Positions 7,034 through 14,608 of a stretch of DNA of 64,000 nucleotides are shown here, in pieces; positions within the stretch are counted from its first letter, which is position 1, and each line of letters opens with the position of its first letter. The position numbers and the translations under genes are program-made. The stretch is from Desulfitobacterium sp050251735 (GTDB lineage: Bacteria; Bacillota; Desulfitobacteriia; Desulfitobacteriales; Desulfitobacteriaceae). The notes under the pieces were generated by a model. The model ran no database searches, was not told the origin of the DNA, and saw nothing but the letters and a program-made list of their open reading frames with translations. The stretch covers positions 1 through 64,000 of the forward strand of contig JBFWMF010000018.1 of assembly GCA_050251735.1 (NCBI GenBank). The letters run 5' to 3'.

Positions 7034-7402
7034 TTGCCAAGATATGTTGATATGGCACTCGAATTAGGAGCAAATAGTGCAATGGATATCGCAATTAGTG
7101 ATCTCGTCTTTGACCCAAGAACCTACCTAAAATGTGTTGGTTGCTCGGATTATGGACAGTGGCGTTGTCCACCGAACATACCAAACTATAGTGAAGCCAA
7201 GGAAATGCTCACTAAATACAAAGAAGTAGTTATAATTCACGCCCATGATTGAGATGAACTTAATCCCGGGCATCGGCGACCATATTGTTATTCCTTAGGG
7301 ATCAACGTTTATGAGACAGCAAGTCAGCTTGGATTACCAATTTATGTATTGCATTCCGCGGAAGAAGAACAAAATCGTTATGCTTTCGTAATGATAAAAT
7401 AA
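7034..7402 (+). pseudogene. Broken DUF2284 metal-binding protein gene (in-frame TGA, internal deletion)
   Basis: The first part encodes a typical DUF2284 N-terminus with CVGCSDYG and WRCPPNIP, ending at TGA 7250-7252. The same frame then continues for 49 codons to TAA 7400-7402 and encodes the usual family C-terminus (HRRPYCYSLGINVYETA). The central part, which normally carries more cysteines, is absent, so an internal deletion joined the two ends and left a stop at the joint. TTG 7034 follows GAAGGGGGA. DUF2284 genes often accompany corrinoid methyltransferases; function unknown. A selenocysteine reading of TGA is possible in principle but less likely than decay, because the middle domain is missing. 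Confidence 0.7.
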
Positions 7403-7579
7403 AGTCACCCAGGCGTATTGTAAGCTCTTCTAAGGCCTTTTAAGAAATTTCCACGAGTAATCAGAATATTATTATTGTATCGACAATTAAAGGCATTAAA
7501 AAATGTTTGTCGAATAATAATTGAATACTTTTAATTTTTAGAAATTTAAATATGAGGATTCTTAAAAGGAGTGGATTCA

Positions 7580-8965
7580 ATGACAATGGAGCAAGATGCG
7601 CAAAAACTCAACAAGGAACTAAATGACATAATAGATTCGGTGGATGATGGTATTGTTGTTGCTGATGCAAATTGCTATATTGTTCGGGCTAACAGAGCGT
7701 ACCAACGTATGACAGGAATTACAGCCAAAGAATTTGTAGGTAAACATGTTAGGGTTCTGCTTCAGGAAGGTTATTTGAATATTTCAGTTACGGAAATGGT
7801 TTTGGAAAGGAAAACCAGGGTAAATGTAATCGATATACGTAATAGTAAAGAATTTCTTTTTACTGGCAATCCCATTTTTGATGAATCTGGGGAGATTAGC
7901 CTTGTAGTTACTGCAGTCCGAGATGTTTCAGAACTTGAAAAACTAAAGAGTCAATTAGCGAAATTCGAAGAAGAGAAAGATACCTATTTGCAGGAATTAG
8001 AGCATTTTCGCTCCCAGCAACCGTTTAAAAAGATCATTACAAGAAACCCCCAAATGCAAGAGAAAATTGATATGGCGCACTATGTGGCCAAAGTCGATTC
8101 TACAGTCTTAATTTTGGGGGAATCGGGTGTTGGGAAAGAGCTTTTTGCTCAGCTCATTCATCGAGCCAGTAAACGGTCTAAAGGCCCTTTCATAAAAATT
8201 AATTGTGGAGCTGTTCCCCCTAGTCTTATGGAGTCAGAATTTTTCGGGTATGATTCCGGTGCTTTTACAGGGGCATTAAAAGAGGGAAAACCCGGTCTAT
8301 TCGAATTGGCCAATGGCGGTACCTTGTTTCTAGATGAGGTGGGGGAGCTACCCCTTGATTTACAGGTTAAAATTCTGAGAGCTATTCAAGATAAAGAAAT
8401 TATTCGCCTAGGAGGCAAAAAGGAGATCAAGCTGGATGTTCGTATCGTCTCGGCTACAAACCGCGATCTTGAGGAAATGATCAAAGAAAAGCTGTTTCGT
8501 GAAGATCTTTATTACCGGTTAAAGGTGGTTCCGATACTTATACCCCCCTTAAGACAACGCAAAGATGATATCCTACCTTTGGTGACAGAGTTTCTTAATC
8601 ATTTTAATAAAAACTACAGTCTGCAAAAGTGGATTCATCCGGATGTTATCGGTCTATTACTGGAATATGATTGGCCCGGAAATATTCGTGAACTCGAGAA
8701 TATGATGGAAAGGCTTATTGTAACAAGTCGAACAGATTGTATCGGCGAAGAAAATATCGACCAGCTTTCTTTACAAAATTTGAGACAAAGTGGCAGGAAG
8801 CCTACTTTACTGAATGAATATCTGGAATATGAAGAAAAAAAGATGATTACGGAAGCCTACCAAATGACAAATAGCACTCGTCGGGCCGCTAAACTTCTTG
8901 GAATCAGCCAATCTGCCTTAGTTAAGAAAATGAAAAAGTATGCTATAAAAGCTAATAGAGTATAA
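7580..8965 (+). CDS. Sigma-54-dependent transcriptional activator (PAS-AAA-Fis)
   Basis: An enhancer-binding protein of about 461 residues. An N-terminal PAS domain (about 15-125) is followed by a short coiled segment. The AAA+ domain has Walker A GESGVGKE near residue 180, the sigma-54 contact loop GAFTGA at about 227-232 and Walker B GGTLFLDEVGE. A C-terminal Fis-type helix-turn-helix ends in RRAAKLLGISQSALVKKM. All parts needed for open-complex formation with sigma-54 are present. GTG 7571 also starts the frame, but AAAAGGAG lies 8 nt before ATG 7580. It sits between two operons with -24/-12 promoters and probably controls both. The PAS domain presumably senses the substrate or redox state; there is no receiver domain. 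Confidence 0.93.
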   Translation: MTMEQDAQKLNKELNDIIDSVDDGIVVADANCYIVRANRAYQRMTGITAKEFVGKHVRVLLQEGYLNISVTEMVLERKTRVNVIDIRNSKEFLFTGNPIFDESGEISLVVTAVRDVSELEKLKSQLAKFEEEKDTYLQELEHFRSQQPFKKIITRNPQMQEKIDMAHYVAKVDSTVLILGESGVGKELFAQLIHRASKRSKGPFIKINCGAVPPSLMESEFFGYDSGAFTGALKEGKPGLFELANGGTLFLDEVGELPLDLQVKILRAIQDKEIIRLGGKKEIKLDVRIVSATNRDLEEMIKEKLFREDLYYRLKVVPILIPPLRQRKDDILPLVTEFLNHFNKNYSLQKWIHPDVIGLLLEYDWPGNIRELENMMERLIVTSRTDCIGEENIDQLSLQNLRQSGRKPTLLNEYLEYEEKKMITEAYQMTNSTRRAAKLLGISQSALVKKMKKYAIKANRV

Positions 8966-9077
8966 TTCGAAAAATGATTATTAGTGGAATCTAAGCGAGT
9001 ACTAATCGAATCATCCTTTGGTATGCTCTTTATAGGTGATTTGGGTATAGAAAATATGACTTACACCTTAAACAAGT

Positions 9078-9093
9078 GATTCTAAATAGAATC
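9078..9093. promoter_or_regulatory. Palindromic candidate upstream activator site
   Basis: GATTCTAAATAGAATC has perfect GATTCTA/TAGAATC arms around a central AA, about 45 bp before the -24 element. A related half-palindrome, GATTCTAATTAGAGAA, occurs at 3966-3981 near the other sigma-54 promoter. A plausible site for the activator encoded upstream. Confidence 0.5.
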
Positions 9094-9135
9094 ATAAGAG
9101 TTTGCGTTTGCCTTAATAATCTGACAATTCCGAAT

Positions 9136-9151
9136 TGGCATGAAAATTGCA
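9136..9151 (+). promoter_or_regulatory. Sigma-54 (-24/-12) promoter of the DUF1638-TRAP operon
   Basis: TGGCATGAAAATTGCA differs from the promoter at 3938-3953 at a single spacer base and fits the sigma-54 consensus. It is 64 bp before the TTG start of the DUF1638 gene. Confidence 0.87.
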
Positions 9152-9214
9152 TTAGTTTAAGAGGGATAAAAGTTATCATTAGTACCTGGATTCTTAAAAG
9201 AGAGGAGGGCTATT

Positions 9215-9883
9215 TTGCATACAAGCCCCAATGGGATAGTCATTGCTTGTAAGGTACTAAAAGACCAACTGGAGGTACTCGGGGATCTTCCTTATGAAAC
9301 GATTTATCTTGAGCAGGGTTTGCATAGAACTCCTAATTTACTTACTGAAGAAATTCAAGGAGTTATTGACAAGAATCCTCACTACGATCTAATCATTTTG
9401 GGTTATGGGCTATGCAGCAGAGCAGTTATTGGACTTCGAGCACAACCACATCAAACGATGATTATTCCCCGAATCGACGACTGTATAGGCTTAAGCTTAG
9501 GCGAGCGAGCAAAGTATTTTGAACAGTTTAAACTTTATCCAGGAACTTACTATTTTACTAAGGGCTGGACTGAGGTAGGGGAAGACCCTTTAAAAGAGTA
9601 TAAAAGAACAGTGGAAAAGTACGACGAGGAGACGGCTGAATGGACAATCAGGTCTCTCTTAGCAAACTATGTTCGAACAGTGTATATTAAAACCTCAGAA
9701 TTTGATGATAAGGTCGCAGTGGGTTATATCGAGGAATTTGCACAATTCTTTAACCTACGGTACGAGGTAATGAAAGGTTCCTTAGATTATCTGCAGAAGC
9801 TGATTTTTGGGCCTTGGGATGGGGACTTTATTGTTGTCAAAGGTGAGAAACTAACCAATGAAATGTTTGCGTCGCCAAATTAG
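9215..9883 (+). CDS. DUF1638-like protein of the methyl-transfer island
   Basis: A 222-residue soluble protein with no signal peptide. It has the DUF1638 pattern: IACKVLKDQLE near the N-terminus, YDLIILGYGLCSRAVIGL around residues 57-75, then IPRIDDCIGLSLG and GTYYFTKGW. These suggest a Cys-centred active or metal site (Cys near 68 and 92). Members often sit beside MttB or other corrinoid methyltransferase genes; their function is not established as far as I know. TTG 9215 has GAGGAGGG upstream. It is the first gene after a sigma-54 promoter and precedes the TRAP transporter genes, so it probably acts in handling the imported methylated substrate. Confidence 0.8.
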   Translation: MHTSPNGIVIACKVLKDQLEVLGDLPYETIYLEQGLHRTPNLLTEEIQGVIDKNPHYDLIILGYGLCSRAVIGLRAQPHQTMIIPRIDDCIGLSLGERAKYFEQFKLYPGTYYFTKGWTEVGEDPLKEYKRTVEKYDEETAEWTIRSLLANYVRTVYIKTSEFDDKVAVGYIEEFAQFFNLRYEVMKGSLDYLQKLIFGPWDGDFIVVKGEKLTNEMFASPN

Positions 9884-9941
9884 AAATCACAGTCAATCGT
9901 AAAAAATATAATCAATGTTTATTTATTAAAGGAGGATTAGA

Positions 9942-11075
9942 ATGAAAAAGGTTTTAAAAAAGGTATTGGGGATTACAGTTATTGCGGCACTCGTACTAAC
10001 CGGATGTGCCAAAGTTCAAACTGCTCCAGCGTCTGGTTCAGCCTCAAGCGGAACGCAGGATACTCCACAATTTACCTGGAAGATGCAGGTTATTCACACC
10101 ACAGGTCAAAGTGACTTTGAACAGCATAAGCAAACGGCTGAGGATATCTATAAAATGTCCAATGGTCGCTTGAAGATTGAAGTCGTCCCCAATGGTACCT
10201 TTGCCAGCAGTATGGAGGCCTTCCAGGCCTGCGGTGATGGAGTATTCCAGATGCATTCCAGCTGGCCTATCTATGCCAAAGGAATTGAATACGCACTGCT
10301 TCCGCTAAGTACAGGAAGTATGACTATGGATGCCATGGATAAATGGACCTGGATGTATGAGCATGGTGGTTGGGATCTAAGTCAAAAGGCTTTTGATAAG
10401 CTGAACCTGCAATTAGTTGGCTTGGAGATTTGGGGTAGTGAAGTTATGATGTCGAAAAACCCCTATAAGAGTCTTTCCGATATGGAAGGGACCAAGATGA
10501 GAACCTCTGACCCACGGATGATTGCTAAATATGGCGTGGCCGGTATTTCCATGCCTCTTGAAGAAGTCTTTACAGCCATGTCGCAAGGCGCCGTGGAGTC
10601 TGCGGAATTTGGTCATCTTAAGTACGACGAAAGCCTAGGCTTAGTGGATATTTCCGACTATGCAATCTATCCCGACTTCTGGAATGTTCATTTCGTAACC
10701 ACCGTTGTTGTTAATAAAGATGCTTGGAACACTTTGCCACCCGATCTGCAACTGATTGTAGAAAACGCCTTCAAAGCTCGTGAGCTACAACACTGGACAA
10801 AGAGTCAATATGAAAGTGCTCAAACTATGAAGAAGCTGCAGGAATCTGGAGAGTTAGAATTCATTCGGATGAATGAAGATGACTTTATCAAAGCTAGAGA
10901 AGAAATGGTTAAGATTGAGCAAGAAGATGCCGCAAAATATGGTGGCTTAACTGCTGAAGTATACGACTCCATCAATAACTTCCAAGAAATGTGGTATCCC
11001 TATAAAGACATGTCCGCATGGTGGGGAAGGGGCTTAACTGTTGAGCAGCAGCTAGGTTATCCACTGAAAAAATAG
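9942..11075 (+). CDS. dctP: TRAP transporter solute-binding lipoprotein (DctP family)
   Basis: A 377-residue periplasmic-type receptor anchored as a lipoprotein: the lipobox LVLTGC places the acylated Cys near residue 27. The mature protein has the DctP layout, including FTWKMQVIHTTGQSDFEQHKQ at the N-terminus and the helix-linked MRTSDPRMIAKYGVAGISMP region, where TRAP receptors carry the carboxylate-binding Arg. It captures an organic anion and hands it to the Q and M membrane subunits encoded next. ATG 9942 follows AAAGGAGG. A very strong hairpin between it and dctQ may keep its mRNA level above that of the permease. Confidence 0.9.
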   Translation: MKKVLKKVLGITVIAALVLTGCAKVQTAPASGSASSGTQDTPQFTWKMQVIHTTGQSDFEQHKQTAEDIYKMSNGRLKIEVVPNGTFASSMEAFQACGDGVFQMHSSWPIYAKGIEYALLPLSTGSMTMDAMDKWTWMYEHGGWDLSQKAFDKLNLQLVGLEIWGSEVMMSKNPYKSLSDMEGTKMRTSDPRMIAKYGVAGISMPLEEVFTAMSQGAVESAEFGHLKYDESLGLVDISDYAIYPDFWNVHFVTTVVVNKDAWNTLPPDLQLIVENAFKARELQHWTKSQYESAQTMKKLQESGELEFIRMNEDDFIKAREEMVKIEQEDAAKYGGLTAEVYDSINNFQEMWYPYKDMSAWWGRGLTVEQQLGYPLKK

Positions 11076-11096
11076 TAATTTCAAGACTGGTGTAAT

Positions 11097-11133
11097 TGTA
11101 TACGAAGGCTACCAGGGGTAGCCTTCGTATACA
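11097..11133 (+). promoter_or_regulatory. 17-bp perfect hairpin between dctP and dctQ
   Basis: Bases 11097-11113 are perfectly complementary to 11117-11133 around a 3-nt loop. No T-run follows, so it is more likely an mRNA processing or stabilising structure than a full terminator. It would allow more binding protein than permease. Confidence 0.75.
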
Positions 11134-11169
11134 TCGTATTCATATCCACTGAATGAGGAGGGGAAAGTT

Positions 11170-11685
11170 GTGATTGAGAAGCTAGCCAAAATCTTGAAGG
11201 GCATAGATAAGATTGGCGAATTTGCAGCTAAATCTTTTAGCTATATCGTTTTGCTTATTGTCGCTCTTCAGGCTTTCGAAGTTATTCGCAGATACTTTTT
11301 AAAATCCCCCACCGACTGGAGTTGGGAGTTGGCTACTATGCTTACCGGTGTGAGCTGGATGATCGGGGTAGCATGGGTGTTAAAAGAAGGTAAGCATGTA
11401 CGTACCGATATTATCTATGGCAGGTTGTCAAAAAAATGGCAAGCCATTATAGACATAGTTTTTTTTGGCGTAATTTTCACCCCCTTTGTGGGAGTGCTAT
11501 TGTGGAAAACTACCCAAAATGCTATTTTTGCTTGGCAAATTAATGAGAGAACCTTTACTATGTGGGGGCCCTCTATCGCCCCGTCAAAGACAATATTCGC
11601 CCTAAGTTTTCTTCTTCTAGCTCTCCAGGGTATTGCCAAACTACTTAGGGATATCATCTATGTGGTGAAAGGAGAAGAGATATGA
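11170..11685 (+). CDS. dctQ: TRAP transporter small permease (DctQ family)
   Basis: A 171-residue membrane protein with four predicted helices: about 20-40, 55-75, 95-115 and 135-155. This is the usual DctQ arrangement. The second helix region holds the family-typical W-E-L-A segment followed by WVLKEGKHVRTDIIYG. It pairs with the large subunit to form the Na+-driven transporter. GTG 11170 has GAGGAGGGG upstream. Its stop overlaps the ATG of dctM by 4 bp (ATGA), indicating translational coupling. Confidence 0.88.
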   Translation: MIEKLAKILKGIDKIGEFAAKSFSYIVLLIVALQAFEVIRRYFLKSPTDWSWELATMLTGVSWMIGVAWVLKEGKHVRTDIIYGRLSKKWQAIIDIVFFGVIFTPFVGVLLWKTTQNAIFAWQINERTFTMWGPSIAPSKTIFALSFLLLALQGIAKLLRDIIYVVKGEEI

Positions 11686-13001
11686 CACCAGAACTTGCAT
11701 TAATTATTGTAGCAATCGGATTTTTAGTAGTATTATTGCTGGGTTATCCTCTTACCTTTACTCTTGGAGGTCTTGCGGTTATCTTTGGCTTCACCATGTG
11801 GGATAATCCTGGTGTTTTGAACTTGTTTAATCGCACTATCTTAAATGTCGGTTCCAATGTTAGTTATGTAAGCTGTATTCTCTTTATCTTCATGGGGTGC
11901 ATCCTCGAGCGCTCCGGTGCTGCGGATGATATGTTTGAATCTATGTATATCATCTTTGGCAGGATGCCCGGGGGCTTGGCCATCGGCACAGTTGTAATTT
12001 GTACTTTGTTAGTGGCAGCTACGGGAATTATCGGAGCTTCCATCACTATGATGACCATGCTGGCGCTACCAACTATGATGCATTATAAATACGACCGCAA
12101 ACTATCCTTCGGTACGATTATGGCGGCAGGTTGTTTGGGGACGATCATTCCCCCGAGTATTATCCTCGTCATCTATGGCGCCCAGGCTCAGATCTCCATC
12201 GGCAAACTCTTTGCCGGGGGTATGGGTGCGGGGCTTCTCTTGTCCGGATTATACTTGGCCTATATCGTTATCCGCACATTAATTAACCCTACGATGGGGC
12301 CGCCGATTTCCAAAGAAGACGCTGCTAAATATTCCACTAGGGATAAGCTTCTCTTAATCCTAAAAACCATTGTACCTACCCTAGGCTTGATCATTTTGGT
12401 GCTGGGCTCAATATTATTAGGGATCGCTACCCCGACAGAGGCCGCAGCCTTAGGTTGTGTGGGATCGATGTTCATAGCCCTTGCGTATAAGCGTTTAAAC
12501 TGGAAGATGATTCAAGAAGCATGTTTTGAAACAATGAAAACTAATGCTATGATTATGTGGATTATCCTGGCTGCCTCCATGTTCACTGCTGTATTCCTCG
12601 GCTTAGGTGGCGCACAAGTAATCACCAACTTCGTCACAAGTCTGGATGTAAGTAGATGGGTAGTCTTTGCCGTAGTTGCTATTATTCTCATCATTATGGG
12701 AATGTTTATTGACTCCTATGGAGTATTGCTCATCGGTATCCCCGTCTTTACCCCGATTGTTTACGCTCTTGGCTTTGATCCCATCTGGTTTGCCATTATG
12801 TTTGCAGTGCTAATTCAGGCCTCCTACTTGTCACCGCCCTTTGCCTATGCGGCCTTTTACCTTAAGGGTGTTGCTAAAGAGAATATCAATATTTCTGAAG
12901 TCTATAGTGCAACTTTCCCCTTTTTAGGGCTGCAGATATTGGCCATTGTTCTTCTCTGTTTCTTCCCCGAGATAATTACCTATCTGCCAAGTAAAATGTA
13001 G
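11682..13001 (+). CDS. dctM: TRAP transporter large permease (DctM family)
   Basis: A 439-residue, highly hydrophobic protein with about 12 membrane helices; it is the ion-coupled transport subunit. Family features seen include LLLGYPLTFTLGG near the start, GATGIIGAS-type turns (AATGIIGASITMM), the AAGCLGTIIPPSI re-entrant loop, and ATPTEAAALG in the second half. The length is typical. It overlaps dctQ and ends 30 bp before a hairpin terminator. With dctP and dctQ it makes a complete TRAP system whose ligand is probably the methylated or carboxylated substrate of the neighbouring methyltransferases. Confidence 0.93.
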   Translation: MTPELALIIVAIGFLVVLLLGYPLTFTLGGLAVIFGFTMWDNPGVLNLFNRTILNVGSNVSYVSCILFIFMGCILERSGAADDMFESMYIIFGRMPGGLAIGTVVICTLLVAATGIIGASITMMTMLALPTMMHYKYDRKLSFGTIMAAGCLGTIIPPSIILVIYGAQAQISIGKLFAGGMGAGLLLSGLYLAYIVIRTLINPTMGPPISKEDAAKYSTRDKLLLILKTIVPTLGLIILVLGSILLGIATPTEAAALGCVGSMFIALAYKRLNWKMIQEACFETMKTNAMIMWIILAASMFTAVFLGLGGAQVITNFVTSLDVSRWVVFAVVAIILIIMGMFIDSYGVLLIGIPVFTPIVYALGFDPIWFAIMFAVLIQASYLSPPFAYAAFYLKGVAKENINISEVYSATFPFLGLQILAIVLLCFFPEIITYLPSKM

Positions 13002-13028
13002 TAATAGGGATCTGGAGTTTGGTAAAAG

Positions 13029-13062
13029 GGGAGCATCCCTATTATTTCAGGGATGCTCCTTC
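13029..13062 (+). terminator. Terminator after the TRAP operon
   Basis: GGGAGCATCCCT and AGGGATGCTCCTT form an 11-bp stem around ATTATTTC and are followed by TCTTGC. It sits 27 bp after dctM. Confidence 0.75.
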
Positions 13063-13133
13063 TTGCTGCAGAAAAGTGAGAGGTTTTAAGAAAAAACATA
13101 ATTAGGGTGGAAAGAGAAAGATAAAGGAGGTTA

Positions 13134-13934
13134 ATGGCTTTGATTATTGTGGGAGACCTAATCAATTCCACACGAAAGGCTATTGCTCTTGCTATCGAAC
13201 AAAAAGATCAAAACTATCTACAAGACATTGCCAGGCGTCAAGCTGAGGCTGGAGCTAACTACATTTATGTAATCACAGCCCACGGTGGAGACGAAGTGGC
13301 CGATATGGTTTGGCTTGTCGATCTTATTCAAGAGGTTGTGGACATTCCTCTTTGTATTGACAGCCCTAATCCTCAAGCGCTTGAAGCAGGATTATCACGT
13401 TGCCGTAAACAGGGGATGGTTAATTCGATTTCTGCTGAGAAAAAGAGATGGGAAGCAGTCCTTCCTCTAATAATTAAATACAAACCAAAAGTAGTAGCTT
13501 TGTGCATGGATAGTTCTGGAATGCCCAACACCGTTGAAAAGAGGCTTGCCGTTGCTGATAAACTCGTTAGCGGCCTGCGTGAAGCCGGGGTTGCTGATAG
13601 TGATATCTATTTGGATCCTGTAGTCAAGCCTATTGGCGTAAATGATCAATACGGGTTGGAGTTTTTGCATAGCACAGAACAATTACGTTTAAAATATTCG
13701 GATATCCACATCATTTCCGGTTTGTCCAACATATCTCATGGTCTTCCGGAACGGAAGTTGATTAGCCGTGTCTTTGCCGTTATGAGCGTAATAAAAGGCG
13801 TTGACACCTTTATTCTTGATCCGTTGGATCAAACTACGATGTCCGTATTGGCTGCAACAGAGGCTTTAGCCGGTCAAGATGATTTTTGCATGGACTATAT
13901 TTCGGGTGTTCGGGCCGGTAGAATTAAAGCCTAG
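13134..13934 (+). CDS. Second, diverged pterin-dependent corrinoid methyltransferase (MtgA-like)
   Basis: A 266-residue paralogue of the 4101-4910 protein. It has LIIVGDLINS at the start, CIDSPNPQ, and IISGLSNISHGLP near 195-207. The segment aligned to HYLDVCAS reads NYIYVITA, so the conserved pterin-contact Asp is replaced by Tyr. The rest of the barrel is well kept, so this looks like a change of function rather than decay. It might use a different pterin or methyl carrier, or bind the corrinoid protein without catalysing pterin transfer. ATG 13134 follows AAAGGAGG. A terminator lies before it, so it may have its own promoter. Its 3' end is abutted by a transposase fragment in the opposite direction. 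Confidence 0.83.
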   Translation: MALIIVGDLINSTRKAIALAIEQKDQNYLQDIARRQAEAGANYIYVITAHGGDEVADMVWLVDLIQEVVDIPLCIDSPNPQALEAGLSRCRKQGMVNSISAEKKRWEAVLPLIIKYKPKVVALCMDSSGMPNTVEKRLAVADKLVSGLREAGVADSDIYLDPVVKPIGVNDQYGLEFLHSTEQLRLKYSDIHIISGLSNISHGLPERKLISRVFAVMSVIKGVDTFILDPLDQTTMSVLAATEALAGQDDFCMDYISGVRAGRIKA

Positions 13935-14361
13935 AAAGAGGTAGATAGTCTTCGCTTCCATAACCGGCATCGGCTACGATGTTGGAGGGGAGTTTTCCTC
14001 CAAGATTCTTCTTCAATTCTTCCAGATGCTCTTTCATGCAGCCGGTATCTCCCACTGATTGATGGATACTGTAACCTACAACAAACTGGTTTTCTGTTCC
14101 CATTTGTACGTTATATCCAGGCTTTAATTGCCCGTTTCTCATGGCATCCTCTTTCATTCGCATAAACGTGGTATCGGTATCGGTTTTAGAATAGCTATTG
14201 CGCTCTGCTAGTAGTTCTTCTTGCTTTTCATATTTCTTCATTCGGGGTAAGTAATCCTTGAGCATTACCCGTTTAGCTTTACGTAGCCTTTTTTGATCCT
14301 TATGCTCTGGGGTTGCTGCTAGTTTGGCGTCAATCTGTTTCACAGCCTCTTCGATAAGCAC
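13924..14361 (-). pseudogene. Truncated IS1182-like (DDE) transposase fragment
   Basis: The 145-residue frame matches only the middle of an IS1182-type transposase. It contains RNSYSKTDTDTTFMRMKED, GYNVQMGTENQFVVGY and the catalytic-region IVADAGYGSEDYL. Both the N-terminal region and the C-terminal part with the final acidic residue are missing. The frame runs into the methyltransferase gene and reads a stop inside it, so the break point is at about 13935-13945. It is inactive insertion-sequence debris. The exact family is from motif memory. Confidence 0.8.
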
Positions 14362-14421
14362 CTACCTTGGTTTGATTCATTACCTCAATTACACCATATT
14401 TATACCATATTTTCTTCAAAA

Positions 14422-14487
14422 TGTGTGAAAAAACGCCTGAAACCTCTCGATTTCAGGCGTTTTCGTTGTGCTGTGTTTTCACACAGC
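14422..14487. repeat. Inverted-repeat hairpins, possible insertion-sequence end
   Basis: A 13-bp hairpin (AACGCCTGAAA with TTTCAGGCGTT, 14430-14463) is flanked by TGTGTGAAAA at 14423 and its complement TTTTCACACA near 14477. A second small hairpin, GCTGTGT/ACACAGC, overlaps the right arm. It lies next to the transposase fragment and may be a leftover element end, and could also act as a bidirectional terminator. Confidence 0.45.
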
Positions 14488-14495
14488 CCCTTTGC

Positions 14496-14511
14496 TTTCA
14501 CTAAAGTGAAA
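14496..14511. repeat. Copy of the CACTAAAGTG palindrome seen near 5S
   Basis: TTTCACTAAAGTGAAA, preceded by TTGC, repeats the palindrome found after each 5S-like unit (211-228, 531-548, 851-868). Its presence 13.6 kb away, beside transposase debris, suggests that rrn-flanking DNA was copied here. Confidence 0.6.
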
Positions 14512-14608
14512 ATGGTATGGTAAATCCTTTCATTTCAACCGATGCCATAAATATGATTGGGGTTTGAGACATTACATAGGTACCGAAAAGGATGGGCGTT
14601 CGTTTCCT

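Larger units (their letters stand above)
8966..9214. other. Regulatory intergenic region before the DUF1638-TRAP operon
   Basis: A 249-bp gene-free region. It holds a perfect 16-bp palindrome (9078-9093), a related imperfect GAATC-rich repeat near 8989-9013, and a sigma-54 promoter (9136-9151). This is the expected layout for enhancer-binding-protein control. Confidence 0.65.

Noticed and set aside
7250..7252. TGA as a selenocysteine codon in the DUF2284 gene
   Set aside because: The middle of the domain is missing on either side of the TGA and no SECIS-like stem was evident, so deletion plus stop is simpler. It is kept as an open alternative only.
13924..14361. Complete transposase gene
   Set aside because: The frame covers only the middle of an IS1182-like transposase, and its stop codon comes from the neighbouring methyltransferase sequence.
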